A stretch of DNA of 64,000 bases from contig WGLR01000014.1 of NCBI GenBank assembly GCA_016125475.1, forward strand, positions 1 to 64,000. Direction: 5' to 3'. Of this stretch, positions 12,916-22,122 are shown piece after piece (the stretch's first letter is position 1; each line of letters opens with the position of its first letter). Origin of the DNA: Betaproteobacteria bacterium (GTDB lineage: Bacteria; Pseudomonadota; Gammaproteobacteria; Burkholderiales; Ga0077523). The notes below the pieces were generated by a model. It saw only the letters and a list, made by a program, of their open reading frames with translations. It had not been told where the DNA came from and searched no databases. The position numbers and the translations under genes are program-made.

Positions 12916-15900
12916 TCAGGCCACTCGCTGCGCGGCGGAGCCGTCGTCGAGGCGAGCCGCAGACAGGGGCTCGCGGGCGAGCACGACGACGAAGCACGTG
13001 CCGCCCGCCGGATTCGGCTCCGCCCAGATCCGTCCCGCATGCTGCGTGACGATCTCGCGACAGATCGTGAGGCCGAGGCCCGACCCTCCGGCACCGCTGC
13101 TCGTGGACGTGCTCTGCACGAACTTCTCGAACACGTCCTCGAGTTCGGATTCGGGAATCCCGACCCCTTCGTCGCGCACCGTGAACCGGCATGCCGCGAC
13201 CGGGTGCAAGGCACCGGCCACATCGAGCTCGGCCGCCCGGAATTCGAGGTGGATCGCACTGCCGCCGGGCGTGAACTTGATCGCATTGCCGACGAGATTG
13301 CGCACGACCTGCCCGATCCGGACGCTGTCGCACCAGACCGGTTCGGGCAGATAGCCGTCGGGCATCTCGAGCGTGACGTGCTTGTCGCGCGCGAGCGCGG
13401 ACAGTTCGATCACGGCCGCGTCGACGATGTCGCGGAGGTCGTGCGTGGCGAAGTCGTATCGCATCTTGCCGGCCTCGAGCTTCGAGAGATCGAGCAGGTC
13501 GTTCACGAGGGTGAGGAGCCGTTCGCCACTCGTGTTGATCCGGTCCAGGTAGACACCGATCTTGTCGCCGCCACCCGGGTGGGCGGGGAGCCGCTCGCGA
13601 CCGAGTCGCGAGAAGGAGAGGATCGCGTGCATCGGCGTGCGCAGCTCGTGCGTCATGTTCGCGAGGAATTCGGACTTCGCGCGATTCGCTTCCTCGGCCG
13701 CGATCTTCGCGTCGAGAAGCTCCTTCGTGCGACTCGCGACTTCCTGCTCGAGTTCGTCCCGGTGGCGACGCAGCGCGTCCTGCACGCGACGGAACTCGGT
13801 GATGTCGATGTGGCCGCCCACGAGCCGCGTCGCACGACCCTGCGCGTCGCGCTGCACCTGCGCGCGTGACACCAGATTGCGCCAGCTGCCGTCCTTGTGG
13901 AGCAGGCGGAACTCCACGTGGTAGAGCGTCGACTCGGACTCGAGCGTCTGCCGGAGCGTCGCGAGCGTCCGATCCCGGTCATCGGGATGGAGCCGTTCCT
14001 CCCAGGCACGGAGCGTGTTGGGGAACTCGTCCTCCGAGAACCCGAGCTGCGCCTTGTACTGCCCCGAGAACATGACCTCCGGACTGCCGACTTCCCACTG
14101 CCAGACGCCGAGCTCCGACGCCCAGATCACGGCCCGCAGCGTCGCCTCGCTGTCGCGAAGCGCAGTCCCGGCCCGCTCGCGAACCTGCTCGAGGATCTGG
14201 TTCGTGAGCAGGGTGGTCGCCGCTTCCACGACCTCGAGCACGATGGAGATCTCCTCCGACTTCCAGCCGTGGGCGTGCCCGGCCTCCAGACTCACCACGC
14301 CCCGGAGGTGACCGTCCGCGGATACGGGCGCCATGAGCACCGCACGCACGCCCCGGGACCGGAAGGCCTCGCGGTGGGCCGCGGCGAGTGCGTCCTGCTC
14401 GGCGTCGGCGATGCTGACGAGACGGGCCTGCGCGAGCATCCGGCGGAACGGCCCGGGAATCGAGACCGCGCCGCGGGAACCACCGGCGCCGGCATCCGGC
14501 ATGTCCGCGCCCGCGACGGCCAGCTCCGTCGCACCAGCGTCCGGACCGGAGAACTCGTGGAAGCGCACCGTGAGGTCCGGAAACAGTCGCACGAGGCCGT
14601 CGACGATCCGCCGCGCGAGTTCCGGGAGATCCATGCGCTGCGCGTCACCGTCCGAGAAGGCGTTCATCAGTCGCAGGCGCTGCGTCACCCGCTTCAGCGT
14701 GTTCTCGGTGCGCTTCTGGTCGGACACGTCGACCACCGTGCCGACGATCAGGGGCACGCCCTCCGGGTCGATCACGCGAACCTTGTGCTTCATCACCCAG
14801 CGGCCCGCACCGTCCGGCGTGACGAGCTGCTGCTCCTCGCGGAAGGGCGCGCCGCCGTGCAGCACGCTATCGTCCTCCGCACGGTAGCGCGCCGCCACTT
14901 CCGGGGCGTACAGATCCTCGTCGCCACGGCCGACCATCCAGGCCGCGTCGGCACCGATCATCTCGCCGAAAGCCCTGTTCGCGAAGATCCAGCGGTGGCG
15001 GGCGTCCTTCACGAACGCACCGTGCGGCAGCGCGTCCAGCAGCCGGCTCAGGAACGCCCGGCTGCGCTCCACCTCGAGCGCGGCGTCGTGCTGCGCCGTG
15101 GTGTCGATCATCACGCCCACCACGTAGCGTGTCCCGTCAGCGAGAACGAGTCGCGACTTCGTCTTCAGCATCCACGCACGGCCGCCCGTCCCCGTCCACT
15201 GCTCGCGCTCGGTTCTCAGCGTCTGCCCGGTGGCGAGCAGCGCGGTGTTCTCCTGCTCGTTGAGTATCGCGACGTCCGCGGGCATGAACTCGGCGTCCGT
15301 GCGCCCGAGGATCTCGTCGGCGCTGCGTCCGAGTCTCGCGCAGCCCGCACGGTTCACGAGGACCCAGCGATGCTTCTCGTCCTTGACGTACACCTGGTGC
15401 GGAATCGTGTTGAGGATCGCGTCCAGGAACGCCCGGCTCCGCTCGGTCTCCTGCTCGGCCCGGCGCCGCTCGGAGATGTCGACGTGCGCCCCCACGATCA
15501 GCCGGCGGCCGTCCGGCAGCGACACGCACCGCTTCGACTTCACGATCCAGACCCCCGCCCCCCGGTTCGCGACGTACTGCGGTTCCTCCACCGTGAGGTC
15601 CTCGCCCCCATCGAGGAGTGCACGGTCCTCGGCGAGGTAGCGCTCCGCACGTTCGGGCGGGAATATTTCCCGATCGGTACGGCCGATGACCTGATCCCGT
15701 GTCCAGCCGTGCATCGCGAGCGCCGCCTCGTTGAGCAGCACCCAGCGGGACTCCGCGTCCTTCGCGAGTACCGGCACCGGGAGCGCGTCGAGCACGGTCG
15801 CGAGCAGCTCACGCCCCGCCTCCCGCTCGCGCTCGAGCGCCTGCGCGTGTTCGCGTTCCTCGGTCACGTCGAACGTCGTCCCGAGGTAGCCCTCGAAGCG

Positions 15901-17217
15901 CCCCTCTTCGTCGAAGAGGGGTTCGCCACGCGATTCGAACGAGCGCAGGGCGCCCGAGGCTGTCCGGGCGCGGTATCGCAGCCGGATGGGCCGGTGCGCC
16001 TGGGCAGACAGGGCGAGTTCCGTGCGGATCGCTTCCTGGTCGTCGGGCTCGACCTGAGCGAACCACTGCGCGGACCAGTCCGCGGTGTCCGGCACCCCGA
16101 AGACCTCGTAGCCCTGGCGGTTCGCGAACGTGAGCTTCATCTGGTCGTCCAGCCGCCACATCACGATCGGCGCGGCGTCCGCGAACTTTCGCAGCCGCTT
16201 CTCGTTGCGCGAGACCGCGTCCGCGATGACGGTATGGCGGCGCGAACGTGCCGCGAGCAGGCCGAACGTGAGCCACGCGAAGGCGAGCGACGTCGCGAGG
16301 CCGGGCACCGGGACGCGCCCCGGCAGTGCCTTCAGGCACGCCTGGTCGAACTGGCGATCCGACGCGAAACCGAGCATCCATCGGCGGCCGCCCTGCTCGA
16401 TCGGGACGGACGTGTCGAACCGCGCCGGTCCCGTGTCCGCCGCGTTGCGCCGCACATCGACGATGCGTTCACCGTGCGGCGCCGACGCCGCGCGCAGCGT
16501 CACGCGACCGAGGGCAGCCGTCTGGCCGAGGACGTCGGTGAGCAGCGGTCGAAGGAGCACACTGCCGGCCAGCACCAGGGCGCCGGCGCCGTCGGCGGAA
16601 GCGGCGGAACCCCGCCCCGCCGGGCCGACCGGCACGAAGAACACGAGACCCGGGGACGAGGATGGCTGCTCGCCGGTGGAGAGATCGAGAATGCCGGTCG
16701 AGGCGACGTCACCTTCGCCGAGCGCGCGCGCCAGCGCGGCGCGGCGTTCTGCCTCCGGGGAGGCGATCGCGAAGGCCGGGCGGCGGGGGCCGGGCGTGTC
16801 GACCTGCAGGACGTGATACGTGACCGGACCGCGCCCCGCCACGCGACCGTCGACCTGAAGGAGTGCGATTCCGGCCGACTCCGGATGGCGCCGCGCGAGA
16901 TCGAGCTGCGCCGTGTAACGCCGCCAGCCGCGGACTTCGGCGTCCGGACCGTTCGCGACGAGGTGGGCCACTACCCCGCGCAGAATCTGTTCCTCGGCCG
17001 CCAGTCGCTGTTCCACGCGGCGCGTCACCTCGCCCGCGGCACCGAGGAAGTGATCGCGAAAGCTCTCCTCGACCGCGCGGCGTTCCTCCGTGCGGACGAT
17101 TACGCTCGACGTCGCACCGGCTGCAAAGATGGCCATGGCGACGGCATGGCGGAACCAGCGGGTGTTCAGGGTCGCGTGCAGACCGTGCTTGTGTCTGTCA
17201 ATGGGCTGGGCGGGCAC
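12916..17217 (-). CDS. CHASE-PAS-GAF sensor histidine kinase (kinase 3)
   Basis: 1433 residues, first of the kinase 3-kinase 2 pair. An N-terminal helix ([17 protein letters not shown]) precedes a CHASE-like periplasmic domain ([16 protein letters not shown] to [13 protein letters not shown]) and a second helix ([19 protein letters not shown]). Then come four PAS units, a GAF-like unit ([15 protein letters not shown]), a PAS_3 unit ([24 protein letters not shown]), HisKA ([13 protein letters not shown]) and HATPase ([26 protein letters not shown]). The PAS_3 unit closely resembles the last PAS of kinase 1 (GTWSWDIRS...[11 protein letters not shown]), so these genes share modules. The start is a GTG with no clear ribosome-binding site. 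No response regulator is adjacent. Confidence 0.93.
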   Translation of the reverse strand: MPAQPIDRHKHGLHATLNTRWFRHAVAMAIFAAGATSSVIVRTEERRAVEESFRDHFLGAAGEVTRRVEQRLAAEEQILRGVVAHLVANGPDAEVRGWRRYTAQLDLARRHPESAGIALLQVDGRVAGRGPVTYHVLQVDTPGPRRPAFAIASPEAERRAALARALGEGDVASTGILDLSTGEQPSSSPGLVFFVPVGPAGRGSAASADGAGALVLAGSVLLRPLLTDVLGQTAALGRVTLRAASAPHGERIVDVRRNAADTGPARFDTSVPIEQGGRRWMLGFASDRQFDQACLKALPGRVPVPGLATSLAFAWLTFGLLAARSRRHTVIADAVSRNEKRLRKFADAAPIVMWRLDDQMKLTFANRQGYEVFGVPDTADWSAQWFAQVEPDDQEAIRTELALSAQAHRPIRLRYRARTASGALRSFESRGEPLFDEEGRFEGYLGTTFDVTEEREHAQALEREREAGRELLATVLDALPVPVLAKDAESRWVLLNEAALAMHGWTRDQVIGRTDREIFPPERAERYLAEDRALLDGGEDLTVEEPQYVANRGAGVWIVKSKRCVSLPDGRRLIVGAHVDISERRRAEQETERSRAFLDAILNTIPHQVYVKDEKHRWVLVNRAGCARLGRSADEILGRTDAEFMPADVAILNEQENTALLATGQTLRTEREQWTGTGGRAWMLKTKSRLVLADGTRYVVGVMIDTTAQHDAALEVERSRAFLSRLLDALPHGAFVKDARHRWIFANRAFGEMIGADAAWMVGRGDEDLYAPEVAARYRAEDDSVLHGGAPFREEQQLVTPDGAGRWVMKHKVRVIDPEGVPLIVGTVVDVSDQKRTENTLKRVTQRLRLMNAFSDGDAQRMDLPELARRIVDGLVRLFPDLTVRFHEFSGPDAGATELAVAGADMPDAGAGGSRGAVSIPGPFRRMLAQARLVSIADAEQDALAAAHREAFRSRGVRAVLMAPVSADGHLRGVVSLEAGHAHGWKSEEISIVLEVVEAATTLLTNQILEQVRERAGTALRDSEATLRAVIWASELGVWQWEVGSPEVMFSGQYKAQLGFSEDEFPNTLRAWEERLHPDDRDRTLATLRQTLESESTLYHVEFRLLHKDGSWRNLVSRAQVQRDAQGRATRLVGGHIDITEFRRVQDALRRHRDELEQEVASRTKELLDAKIAAEEANRAKSEFLANMTHELRTPMHAILSFSRLGRERLPAHPGGGDKIGVYLDRINTSGERLLTLVNDLLDLSKLEAGKMRYDFATHDLRDIVDAAVIELSALARDKHVTLEMPDGYLPEPVWCDSVRIGQVVRNLVGNAIKFTPGGSAIHLEFRAAELDVAGALHPVAACRFTVRDEGVGIPESELEDVFEKFVQSTSTSSGAGGSGLGLTICREIVTQHAGRIWAEPNPAGGTCFVVVLAREPLSAARLDDGSAAQRVA

Positions 17218-17253
17218 GATTTGTCGGATTCGCGCTGGACTCGGTCCACGGAG

Positions 17254-17280
17254 GTAACGTCGCTCGACGGAAGAACTTTA
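17254..17280 (-). promoter_or_regulatory. Possible sigma-28 (FliA)-like promoter for kinases 3-2
   Basis: On minus, TAAAGTTC is followed after exactly 11 bases by GACGTTAC. The FliA consensus is TAAAGTTT-N11-GCCGATAA, so the -35 matches 7 of 8 positions and the -10 only 5 of 8. The element ends about 37 bases before the kinase 3 GTG. The weak -10 makes this tentative. Confidence 0.3.
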
Positions 17281-17361
17281 CCCCAGTGTGGGGAAAACGC
17301 GATGTCCGGTGATCTGAACGACGAGCCCGCGGCGCCCCTGCCGGGCGGGTCCGAAAAGAAG

Positions 17362-17386
17362 AAAGGGCCATCGGCGATGGCCCTTT
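17362..17386 (-). terminator. Intrinsic terminator of sodB
   Basis: AAAGGGCCATC-GGC-GATGGCCCTTT is a perfect 11 bp stem. Read on minus it is followed by the T-rich CTTCTTTTC tract, about 22 bases after the sodB stop. This is a textbook Rho-independent terminator. Confidence 0.9.
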
Positions 17387-17408
17387 CGGGGGTCGAGGCT
17401 GCCGGAAC

Positions 17409-17990
17409 TCAGCCGAAGTTCGCTGCCGCGAAATCCCAGTTCACGAGGCTGGAGAGATACGCCTCGACGAACTTCGGCCGGGCGTTGCGGTAGTCGATGT
17501 AGTAGGCGTGTTCCCAGACGTCGATCGTGAGGAGCGCCTTGTCCGAGCCCGTGAGGGGCGTGCCCGCGTTGCTCGTGTTCACGATGTCGACGCTGCCGTC
17601 GGTCTTCCGGACGAGCCACGTCCAGCCCGAGCCGAAGTTGCCGACCGCGCTCTTCGTGAACGCCTCCTTGAAGCCATCGAGCGACCCCCACTTCTTGCCG
17701 ATGGCATCGGCCAGCGCGCCGGCGGGCGCACCGCCGCCGCGCGGCTTCATGCTGTTCCAGAAGAACGTGTGATTCCAAACCTGCGCCGAGTTGTTGAAGA
17801 CGCCGCCGGAGGACTTGCGGATGATTTCCTCGAGCGACAGCGATTCGAACTCGGTGCCCTTGATGAGGTTGTTCAGGTTCGTGACGTAGGCCTGATGATG
17901 CTTGCCGTAGTGGAACTCGAACGTTTCCTTCGAGATGTGGGGCGCGAGCGCGTCCATCGCGTACGGCAAGTCCGGGAGCTTGTGTTCCAT
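17409..17990 (-). CDS. sodB: Superoxide dismutase, Fe/Mn family (SodB type)
   Basis: Cytoplasmic enzyme converting superoxide to oxygen and hydrogen peroxide. The 193 residue length equals typical SodB. Metal ligands are visible: the first His in [13 protein letters not shown], the second in [10 protein letters not shown], and Asp plus His in [13 protein letters not shown]. The [13 protein letters not shown] and [13 protein letters not shown] blocks are also typical. I favour iron from the SodB-like overall pattern, but metal choice cannot be settled by eye. The track start at 18113 is too far upstream; ATG 17990 ([10 protein letters not shown]) has AGAGAGG eight bases before it. It is monocistronic with its own terminator. 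A possible -10 (TAGAAT) lies about 60 bases upstream, with no convincing -35. Confidence 0.97.
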   Translation of the reverse strand: MEHKLPDLPYAMDALAPHISKETFEFHYGKHHQAYVTNLNNLIKGTEFESLSLEEIIRKSSGGVFNNSAQVWNHTFFWNSMKPRGGGAPAGALADAIGKKWGSLDGFKEAFTKSAVGNFGSGWTWLVRKTDGSVDIVNTSNAGTPLTGSDKALLTIDVWEHAYYIDYRNARPKFVEAYLSSLVNWDFAAANFG

Positions 17991-18095
17991 TGTGAAAACC
18001 TCTCTGAGCGGGAGTTTTGTTCGGGTTACGTCGTTCAGTCCGGCCGATTCTAGCGGATGGACATCACCCGGACCATAGACGGTCGATGAGCGACC

Positions 18096-18118
18096 GATCC
18101 GTGCCCGCGGCACGGATC
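18096..18118. repeat. 10-bp inverted repeat between the phosphatase gene and sodB
   Basis: GATCCGTGCC-CGC-GGCACGGATC is a perfect 10 bp stem with a 3 base loop, in the 257 base gap upstream of sodB and 130 bases past the PP2C stop. No T-run follows on minus, so it could be a weak terminator for the phosphatase gene or an operator. Confidence 0.45.
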
Positions 18119-18247
18119 AGGTGTCACGACTTACCTGCTGCGACAGCATGCGCGCGGCCGCGTTCACGCAATTACCGGCGGCCGGACGGCCGCACGGCGA
18201 CCCGGAATGCGCGCGCGGGGCCCGCACGCGGACGGACGACCTCCCCG

Positions 18248-19039
18248 TCAGGGTCCGAGCGCGACACAGGCGACCGACGCATCGTTGCGGCCCATGTACC
18301 GGCTCTGGCGATCGAGGGACTGACTCACGAGCACGTCCGCGACGCCCTGGGGTTCGCCGCACTCGAGCAGGACCCGGGCAAGCGCGTCGTCGCCGAGCAC
18401 CTCCCAGACGCCATCGGTCGCGAGCAGGAAGCGGTCGCCCGACCTGCAGGGTCCGTCGGCGAAGTCGACCACGAGGTGGGTGTCGAGGCCGAGTGCCCGC
18501 TTGGGCACGTGACGCAGGTCGTGCCGCGGCCAGCAGTGGTCGGTCGTGAGCTGCTTGAGTGCGTCGTCGCGTCGCACGTACACGCGCGTGTCGCCCACGT
18601 GGGCTAGGTAGTAGTGATCGGACCTGAGTATCAGGACGGACAGCGTGGTGAGCGCACCGTCCGCGTCGCGCCGGCGCGCGTTCTGGGCCCAGAGCCAGTC
18701 GTTGCAGCTCCGGAGCACGCGGTCGAGCGCCTTCGCGGGCGTCCAGCTCGCGGCCGTCGCGTAGTAATCCCTGAGCACGGCGTTCACCGCCAGCGCGGCG
18801 GCCTGCCCGCCGGAACCGTCACCGCCGACGCCGTCGGCGATCGCGATCGCGAGCCCGTGGGACGCGAGTTCGTCCGCTGCAGGACATGCGACACCGACCC
18901 GATCCTCGTTCCACTTGCCCGGGACCGACCGGCTGGCAATCCCGACGCGCGCACGGACCGGATCCGCTCCGGCGAGCGCGAACTCGACGCTCCCGGGTGC
19001 CGGGCCGACCGACTCCCGCTCCGATTCCCTTGTCATCAT
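18248..19039 (-). CDS. PP2C-type protein serine/threonine phosphatase
   Basis: Metal-dependent phosphatase expected to dephosphorylate Ser/Thr on proteins in the cytoplasm. Family motifs run in order over 263 residues: NEDRVGV (metal-binding Asp), AIADGVGGDGSGGQAAALAV, YLAHVGDTRVYVRRD, DRFLLATDGVWEVLGDD and GRNDASVACVAL at the C-terminus. Compact bacterial PP2C enzymes of this size (Stp1/PppA-like) usually oppose an Hanks-type kinase, but no such kinase and no type VI secretion genes are nearby. The track ORF extends to 19588 with low-complexity Arg-rich sequence that looks non-coding. ATG 19039 has GCGGAG five bases upstream. A second ATG follows immediately at 19036. Confidence 0.93.
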   Translation of the reverse strand: MMTRESERESVGPAPGSVEFALAGADPVRARVGIASRSVPGKWNEDRVGVACPAADELASHGLAIAIADGVGGDGSGGQAAALAVNAVLRDYYATAASWTPAKALDRVLRSCNDWLWAQNARRRDADGALTTLSVLILRSDHYYLAHVGDTRVYVRRDDALKQLTTDHCWPRHDLRHVPKRALGLDTHLVVDFADGPCRSGDRFLLATDGVWEVLGDDALARVLLECGEPQGVADVLVSQSLDRQSRYMGRNDASVACVALGP

Positions 19040-19382
19040 GACGACTCCGCAACGACTGTCCGTGGTCGCGCCTCGAGCCAGGGAGCAGCCCCCCCGACGC
19101 CTTCGCGACCGTCTGCCCTCCCGTGCAACGGATATGCCACCCGGCTGGCGCGAGCCCGCATCGGGTGGCGGGAAGGATGTTGCCGACGGGAAGCGTGCGG
19201 GCCGCAATGGCACGCGGTGCCACTGTCCGGACCGGACCGGGACTTCCCGCAAGGCGGAGCGGCGTGAGGAGGACCGGAAACGACCCTGGGCGGCGATGCC
19301 CTGAAATGGTGCCTGCGCACCCGAATGGACAAGGTCGGACGACCGGTCCCGCTGCCCGTGGCGACGCCGGGCCGGAGACCGT
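19040..19382. other. 343-base intergenic gap with no recognised gene
   Basis: This lies between the PP2C start and the stop of the DUF2007-like gene, both on minus, so it must contain the PP2C promoter if the two are not co-transcribed. Open frames through it are Arg/Gly/Ser-rich and show no motif. I see no hairpin with a T-run. Confidence 0.6.
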
Positions 19383-19685
19383 TCAGAGACTCTCTCCGCA
19401 ACGCCAGCACACGTCGAACGCCCCGGGATTGACCTCCCCGCAGGCGCGGCAGGTCCGATCGGGCCGCCGCGACTGGCTCTCGAGCGAGCGCAGGACTTCC
19501 CGCGCGCGCGTCTCGTCCGATGCCTCGCGCAGCCAGAGTTCCGGGTACGCGTGGGTGAACGGAATCTCGCCCAGCCCTCCCTGCGCATTCTCGTTGAAGA
19601 CGTGCACCTCGATGCCCGCCTGCGCGAGCAGGTCCCGAAACATGTGGGCCTCCGGCAGGGAGGCGCAGGTACAGAGGCGCTGCAT
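19383..19685 (-). CDS. DUF2007-like protein with C-terminal zinc ribbon
   Basis: 100 residues. The N-terminal half (CTCASLPEAHMFRDLLAQAGIEVHVFNEN... ELWLREASDETRAREVLRSLE) resembles the DUF2007 putative signal-transducing fold. The C-terminus carries two Cys pairs (CRAC and CWRC) spaced like a zinc ribbon. Function is unknown. ATG 19685 has GGGAGA about ten bases upstream; the track start at 19931 is not supported. It sits 112 bases downstream of the radical SAM gene on the same strand and may be read with it. Confidence 0.75.
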   Translation of the reverse strand: MQRLCTCASLPEAHMFRDLLAQAGIEVHVFNENAQGGLGEIPFTHAYPELWLREASDETRAREVLRSLESQSRRPDRTCRACGEVNPGAFDVCWRCGESL

Positions 19686-19797
19686 GGTCCCGGGCTCTCC
19701 CGTGAGTCGTTGTCCGTTGTCGTCTTCCACCCGCGAACGGGTCCGTCCCTGCCGGATTATGCGCCGTGACGGGGACCCGCGGCCCGCGGCCGCGCCG

Positions 19798-20892
19798 TCA
19801 GAACAGGTCGAGTTGCCCCCCGGACGACGGTGGCCGGAACCGGCTGCAGTCGAGCGGCGGAACCGCGCCGGCCAGGCCCAGGCGACGCCGCGCGTTCCCG
19901 AAGCGTGCGGCGAGCAGCCGTGCGAGTTCACCCTCCCCCGTCATCCGCGATCCGAACCGGGGGTCGTTCTCGCGCCCGCCACGCATCGCAGCGAGGCGCT
20001 GCACGACGTGCGCCGCCTTCAGGGGGTAGTGGTGGTCGAGCCAGGCGCGGAACAGGTCGCCGATCTCGTGGGGCAGGCGCAGCAGCACGAAGCCCGCGGT
20101 GACCGCGCCGGCGGCCGCGGCGGCTTCCAGCACGTGTTCCACGCCGTCGTCGGTGAGGAACGGGATCACCGGGGCGACGAGGACGCCCGCGGGCACCCCC
20201 GCCTCGGTCAGTGCACCGATCGCCTCGATCCGTCGCGCGGGGCTGCTCGCACGGGGTTCCAGGCGGCGGGCCAGGCCGTGGTCGAGCGTCGTCACGCTCA
20301 CGTGGACACGGCACAGCCCCTCCGCGGCCAGCGGGGCGAGGAGGTCGATGTCCCTGAGGACGCCGGCGTTCTTCGTGACGATGGTGAACGGGTGCCGACA
20401 CGCGGCGAGCACTTCCAGTACCTCCCGCGTGATGCCGAGCGGGCGTTCGACGGGCTGATAGGGGTCGGTGTTCGCCCCGAGCGCGATGGGTTCGCACCGG
20501 TATCCGGGCTTCGCGAGCGTCTCGCGCAGGAGGGACGCCGCATTCACCTTCGCGAAGAGCCGGGTCTCGAAGTCCAGCCCCGGAGACAGGCCGAGATAGG
20601 CGTGGCTCGGCCGCGCGTAGCAGTAGATGCAGCCGTGCTCGCAGCCGCGATACGGATTGACGGACTGGCTGAACGGAACGTCCGGCGAATCGTTGCGCGA
20701 GAGGATGCCGCGCGCGGTCTCGTGCGTGACGACCGTGCGCACCGCACGGGGCGCGTCGTCGTCCGGATCCCGTGCCCAGCCGTCGTCCCAGGGTTGGCGC
20801 AGGACGGACTCGAACCGGCCTTCGGGGTTGCAGGTCGCGCCGCGTCCCCTGGCGGGTCCGCCGCCCCGCCCGTCGTGGAGTTTCATGACCAT
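19798..20892 (-). CDS. PA0069-family radical SAM protein, likely SOS-regulated
   Basis: 364 residue radical SAM protein. The iron-sulfur motif CEHGCIYC lies near residue 84, preceded by SQSVNPYRG and followed by YARPSHAYLGLSPGLDFETR, which is typical of the PA0069/Rv2578c group related in its core to spore photoproduct lyase. The substrate is not established; a DNA-repair role is often suspected. A near-perfect LexA box abuts the start codon, and I recall PA0069 being listed in the Pseudomonas aeruginosa LexA regulon, which fits. There are two possible starts, ATG 20892 and ATG 20886, and neither has a clear Shine-Dalgarno, so the mRNA may be nearly leaderless. The track ORF 19928..20926 is a shadow. 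Confidence 0.93.
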   Translation of the reverse strand: MVMKLHDGRGGGPARGRGATCNPEGRFESVLRQPWDDGWARDPDDDAPRAVRTVVTHETARGILSRNDSPDVPFSQSVNPYRGCEHGCIYCYARPSHAYLGLSPGLDFETRLFAKVNAASLLRETLAKPGYRCEPIALGANTDPYQPVERPLGITREVLEVLAACRHPFTIVTKNAGVLRDIDLLAPLAAEGLCRVHVSVTTLDHGLARRLEPRASSPARRIEAIGALTEAGVPAGVLVAPVIPFLTDDGVEHVLEAAAAAGAVTAGFVLLRLPHEIGDLFRAWLDHHYPLKAAHVVQRLAAMRGGRENDPRFGSRMTGEGELARLLAARFGNARRRLGLAGAVPPLDCSRFRPPSSGGQLDLF

Positions 20893-20911
20893 ACTGTATT
20901 CTTGTACAGTC
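20892..20911 (-). promoter_or_regulatory. LexA (SOS) box
   Basis: TACTGTATTCTTGTACAGTC contains CTGT-N8-ACAG exactly and closely follows the E. coli SOS consensus TACTGTATATATATACAGTA. It overlaps the first base of the radical SAM start codon, so bound LexA would block transcription initiation or early elongation of that gene. Confidence 0.88.
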
Positions 20912-20948
20912 TGTCGCGAGGAGCAAGCGGAACGGACCCGAAAAACGA

Positions 20949-20972
20949 AAGACCCCTCCGCAGAGGGGTCTT
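20949..20972 (-). terminator. Intrinsic terminator of the alpha/beta hydrolase gene
   Basis: AAGACCCCTC-CGCA-GAGGGGTCTT forms a perfect 10 bp stem. On minus it is followed by TCGTTTTTCGG. It lies 45 bases past the hydrolase stop, and upstream of the radical SAM gene's SOS box, so it insulates that gene. Confidence 0.88.
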
Positions 20973-21016
20973 CGTGCCTGCGGCGACCGGGCCGGTCAGC
21001 CGCGGAGCAACGGCGT

Positions 21017-21865
21017 CTACGCGATCTTCATCATGCGCAGGGCCGCGCGGAACAGTTCGGAATCCGGATTCGCGAAGGTCTCGAGGATGCTGAAGTGGTT
21101 GTCGCGCGGGCACGGGACGTCCTCGGCGATCACCTGCGCCCAGCGTTCACGGATCAGGGCGTGCTGCTGCTGGAAGCCTTCGATCTCCCTGCCGCCGACC
21201 GTGACGTAGAACGGGGCATCGGTCGCAGGGGGCATGAACGCGGGGCTGCACTTGATCGCGGACTCCTCCGTGAGCCGCACGTCCGTATTGACGCTCGGCA
21301 CGTTCAGAAGCGCGGTGAGATCGTAGAGCCCGCTGATCGACAGGGCACCCTCGACCACCTTGTCCGGCAGGTCCGGCGAGTACTCGGGCCACTGCGCGGC
21401 CGCCATCATCGCGGCCAGGTGTCCGCCCGCGGAATGGCCCGCCACGTAGGTGCTGTTGCCGAAGGCGCCGTAGCGGCTGCCCGTCCGGTAGAGCCAGGAC
21501 GTGGCCTTGAGCATCTGCTGCACGATCTCCTCGATCGTGACCGACGGGCAGAGCGCGTAGTTGGGCATCGCCACAGTGACCCCGTGCTTCACGAACTCGT
21601 TCGCGATGAAGGAGTGATCCCGCTTGTCCAGCGAACGCCAGTACCCCCCGTGGATGAAGATGAGAAGCGCCCGACTGCGCCCCTCGGCGCGGAAGATGTC
21701 GACCTTCTCCATCGGGTGATCGCCATAGGGGATGTCGAGATCGCTGTCGAGTTCGTCCCGGGCACTCTTCGACAGCCGGGTCCACCGGTCGAAGTGCTGG
21801 GCATACTCCGGCACCGCTGCGCGATTGTTGTAGCGCCGTTCGAATGCCGCGGTGTAGTCGTCCAT
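21017..21865 (-). CDS. Alpha/beta hydrolase, arylformamidase/carboxylesterase-like
   Basis: 282 residue alpha/beta-hydrolase fold enzyme. The oxyanion-hole motif IHGGYWRSLDK lies near residue 77, and the nucleophile elbow GHSAGGHLAAMM marks the catalytic Ser. A late DNHFSILE gives the catalytic His. HGGYW with an N-terminal YNNRAAVPEY segment is typical of proteins annotated as arylformamidase-like esterases; the kynurenine link is only suggestive, since no other kynurenine-pathway gene is near. The track start at 22015 is unlikely; ATG 21865 follows GGGGGA at about ten bases. It has its own terminator. The 257 base gap to the divergent sulfurtransferase is AT-richer near 21940-22000 and includes a GGGCATGCCC palindrome, so promoters for both genes probably lie there. 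Confidence 0.85.
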   Translation of the reverse strand: MDDYTAAFERRYNNRAAVPEYAQHFDRWTRLSKSARDELDSDLDIPYGDHPMEKVDIFRAEGRSRALLIFIHGGYWRSLDKRDHSFIANEFVKHGVTVAMPNYALCPSVTIEEIVQQMLKATSWLYRTGSRYGAFGNSTYVAGHSAGGHLAAMMAAAQWPEYSPDLPDKVVEGALSISGLYDLTALLNVPSVNTDVRLTEESAIKCSPAFMPPATDAPFYVTVGGREIEGFQQQHALIRERWAQVIAEDVPCPRDNHFSILETFANPDSELFRAALRMMKIA

Positions 21866-22122
21866 GTTAACGAGGTCCCCCTGGAAATGGGCCGGATCGC
21901 GCCGCGCTCGGCGTCGGCCGCCCGGGCCTGCTGCCCTCACAAAAGCGTTATTGAACCTAATTGGGGCATGCCCTGTCCACTCCGGGTTACAAATAGATCC
22001 TCTAATCAGAGACATGCGGGTTCACGGCCGGAGATTTCGGGGTGCCCCGGAAGTTGCCTCGCACGCACCGCACACGCAAAATCGGCAATCCGGCCAACTA
22101 GACCTGCAAGGGAGTCAGACCC

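Noticed and set aside
1-17217. CRISPR-like periodicity from recurring short motifs
   Set aside because: The recurring sequence is in-frame coding sequence of PAS units about 130 residues long, not short direct repeats with spacers.
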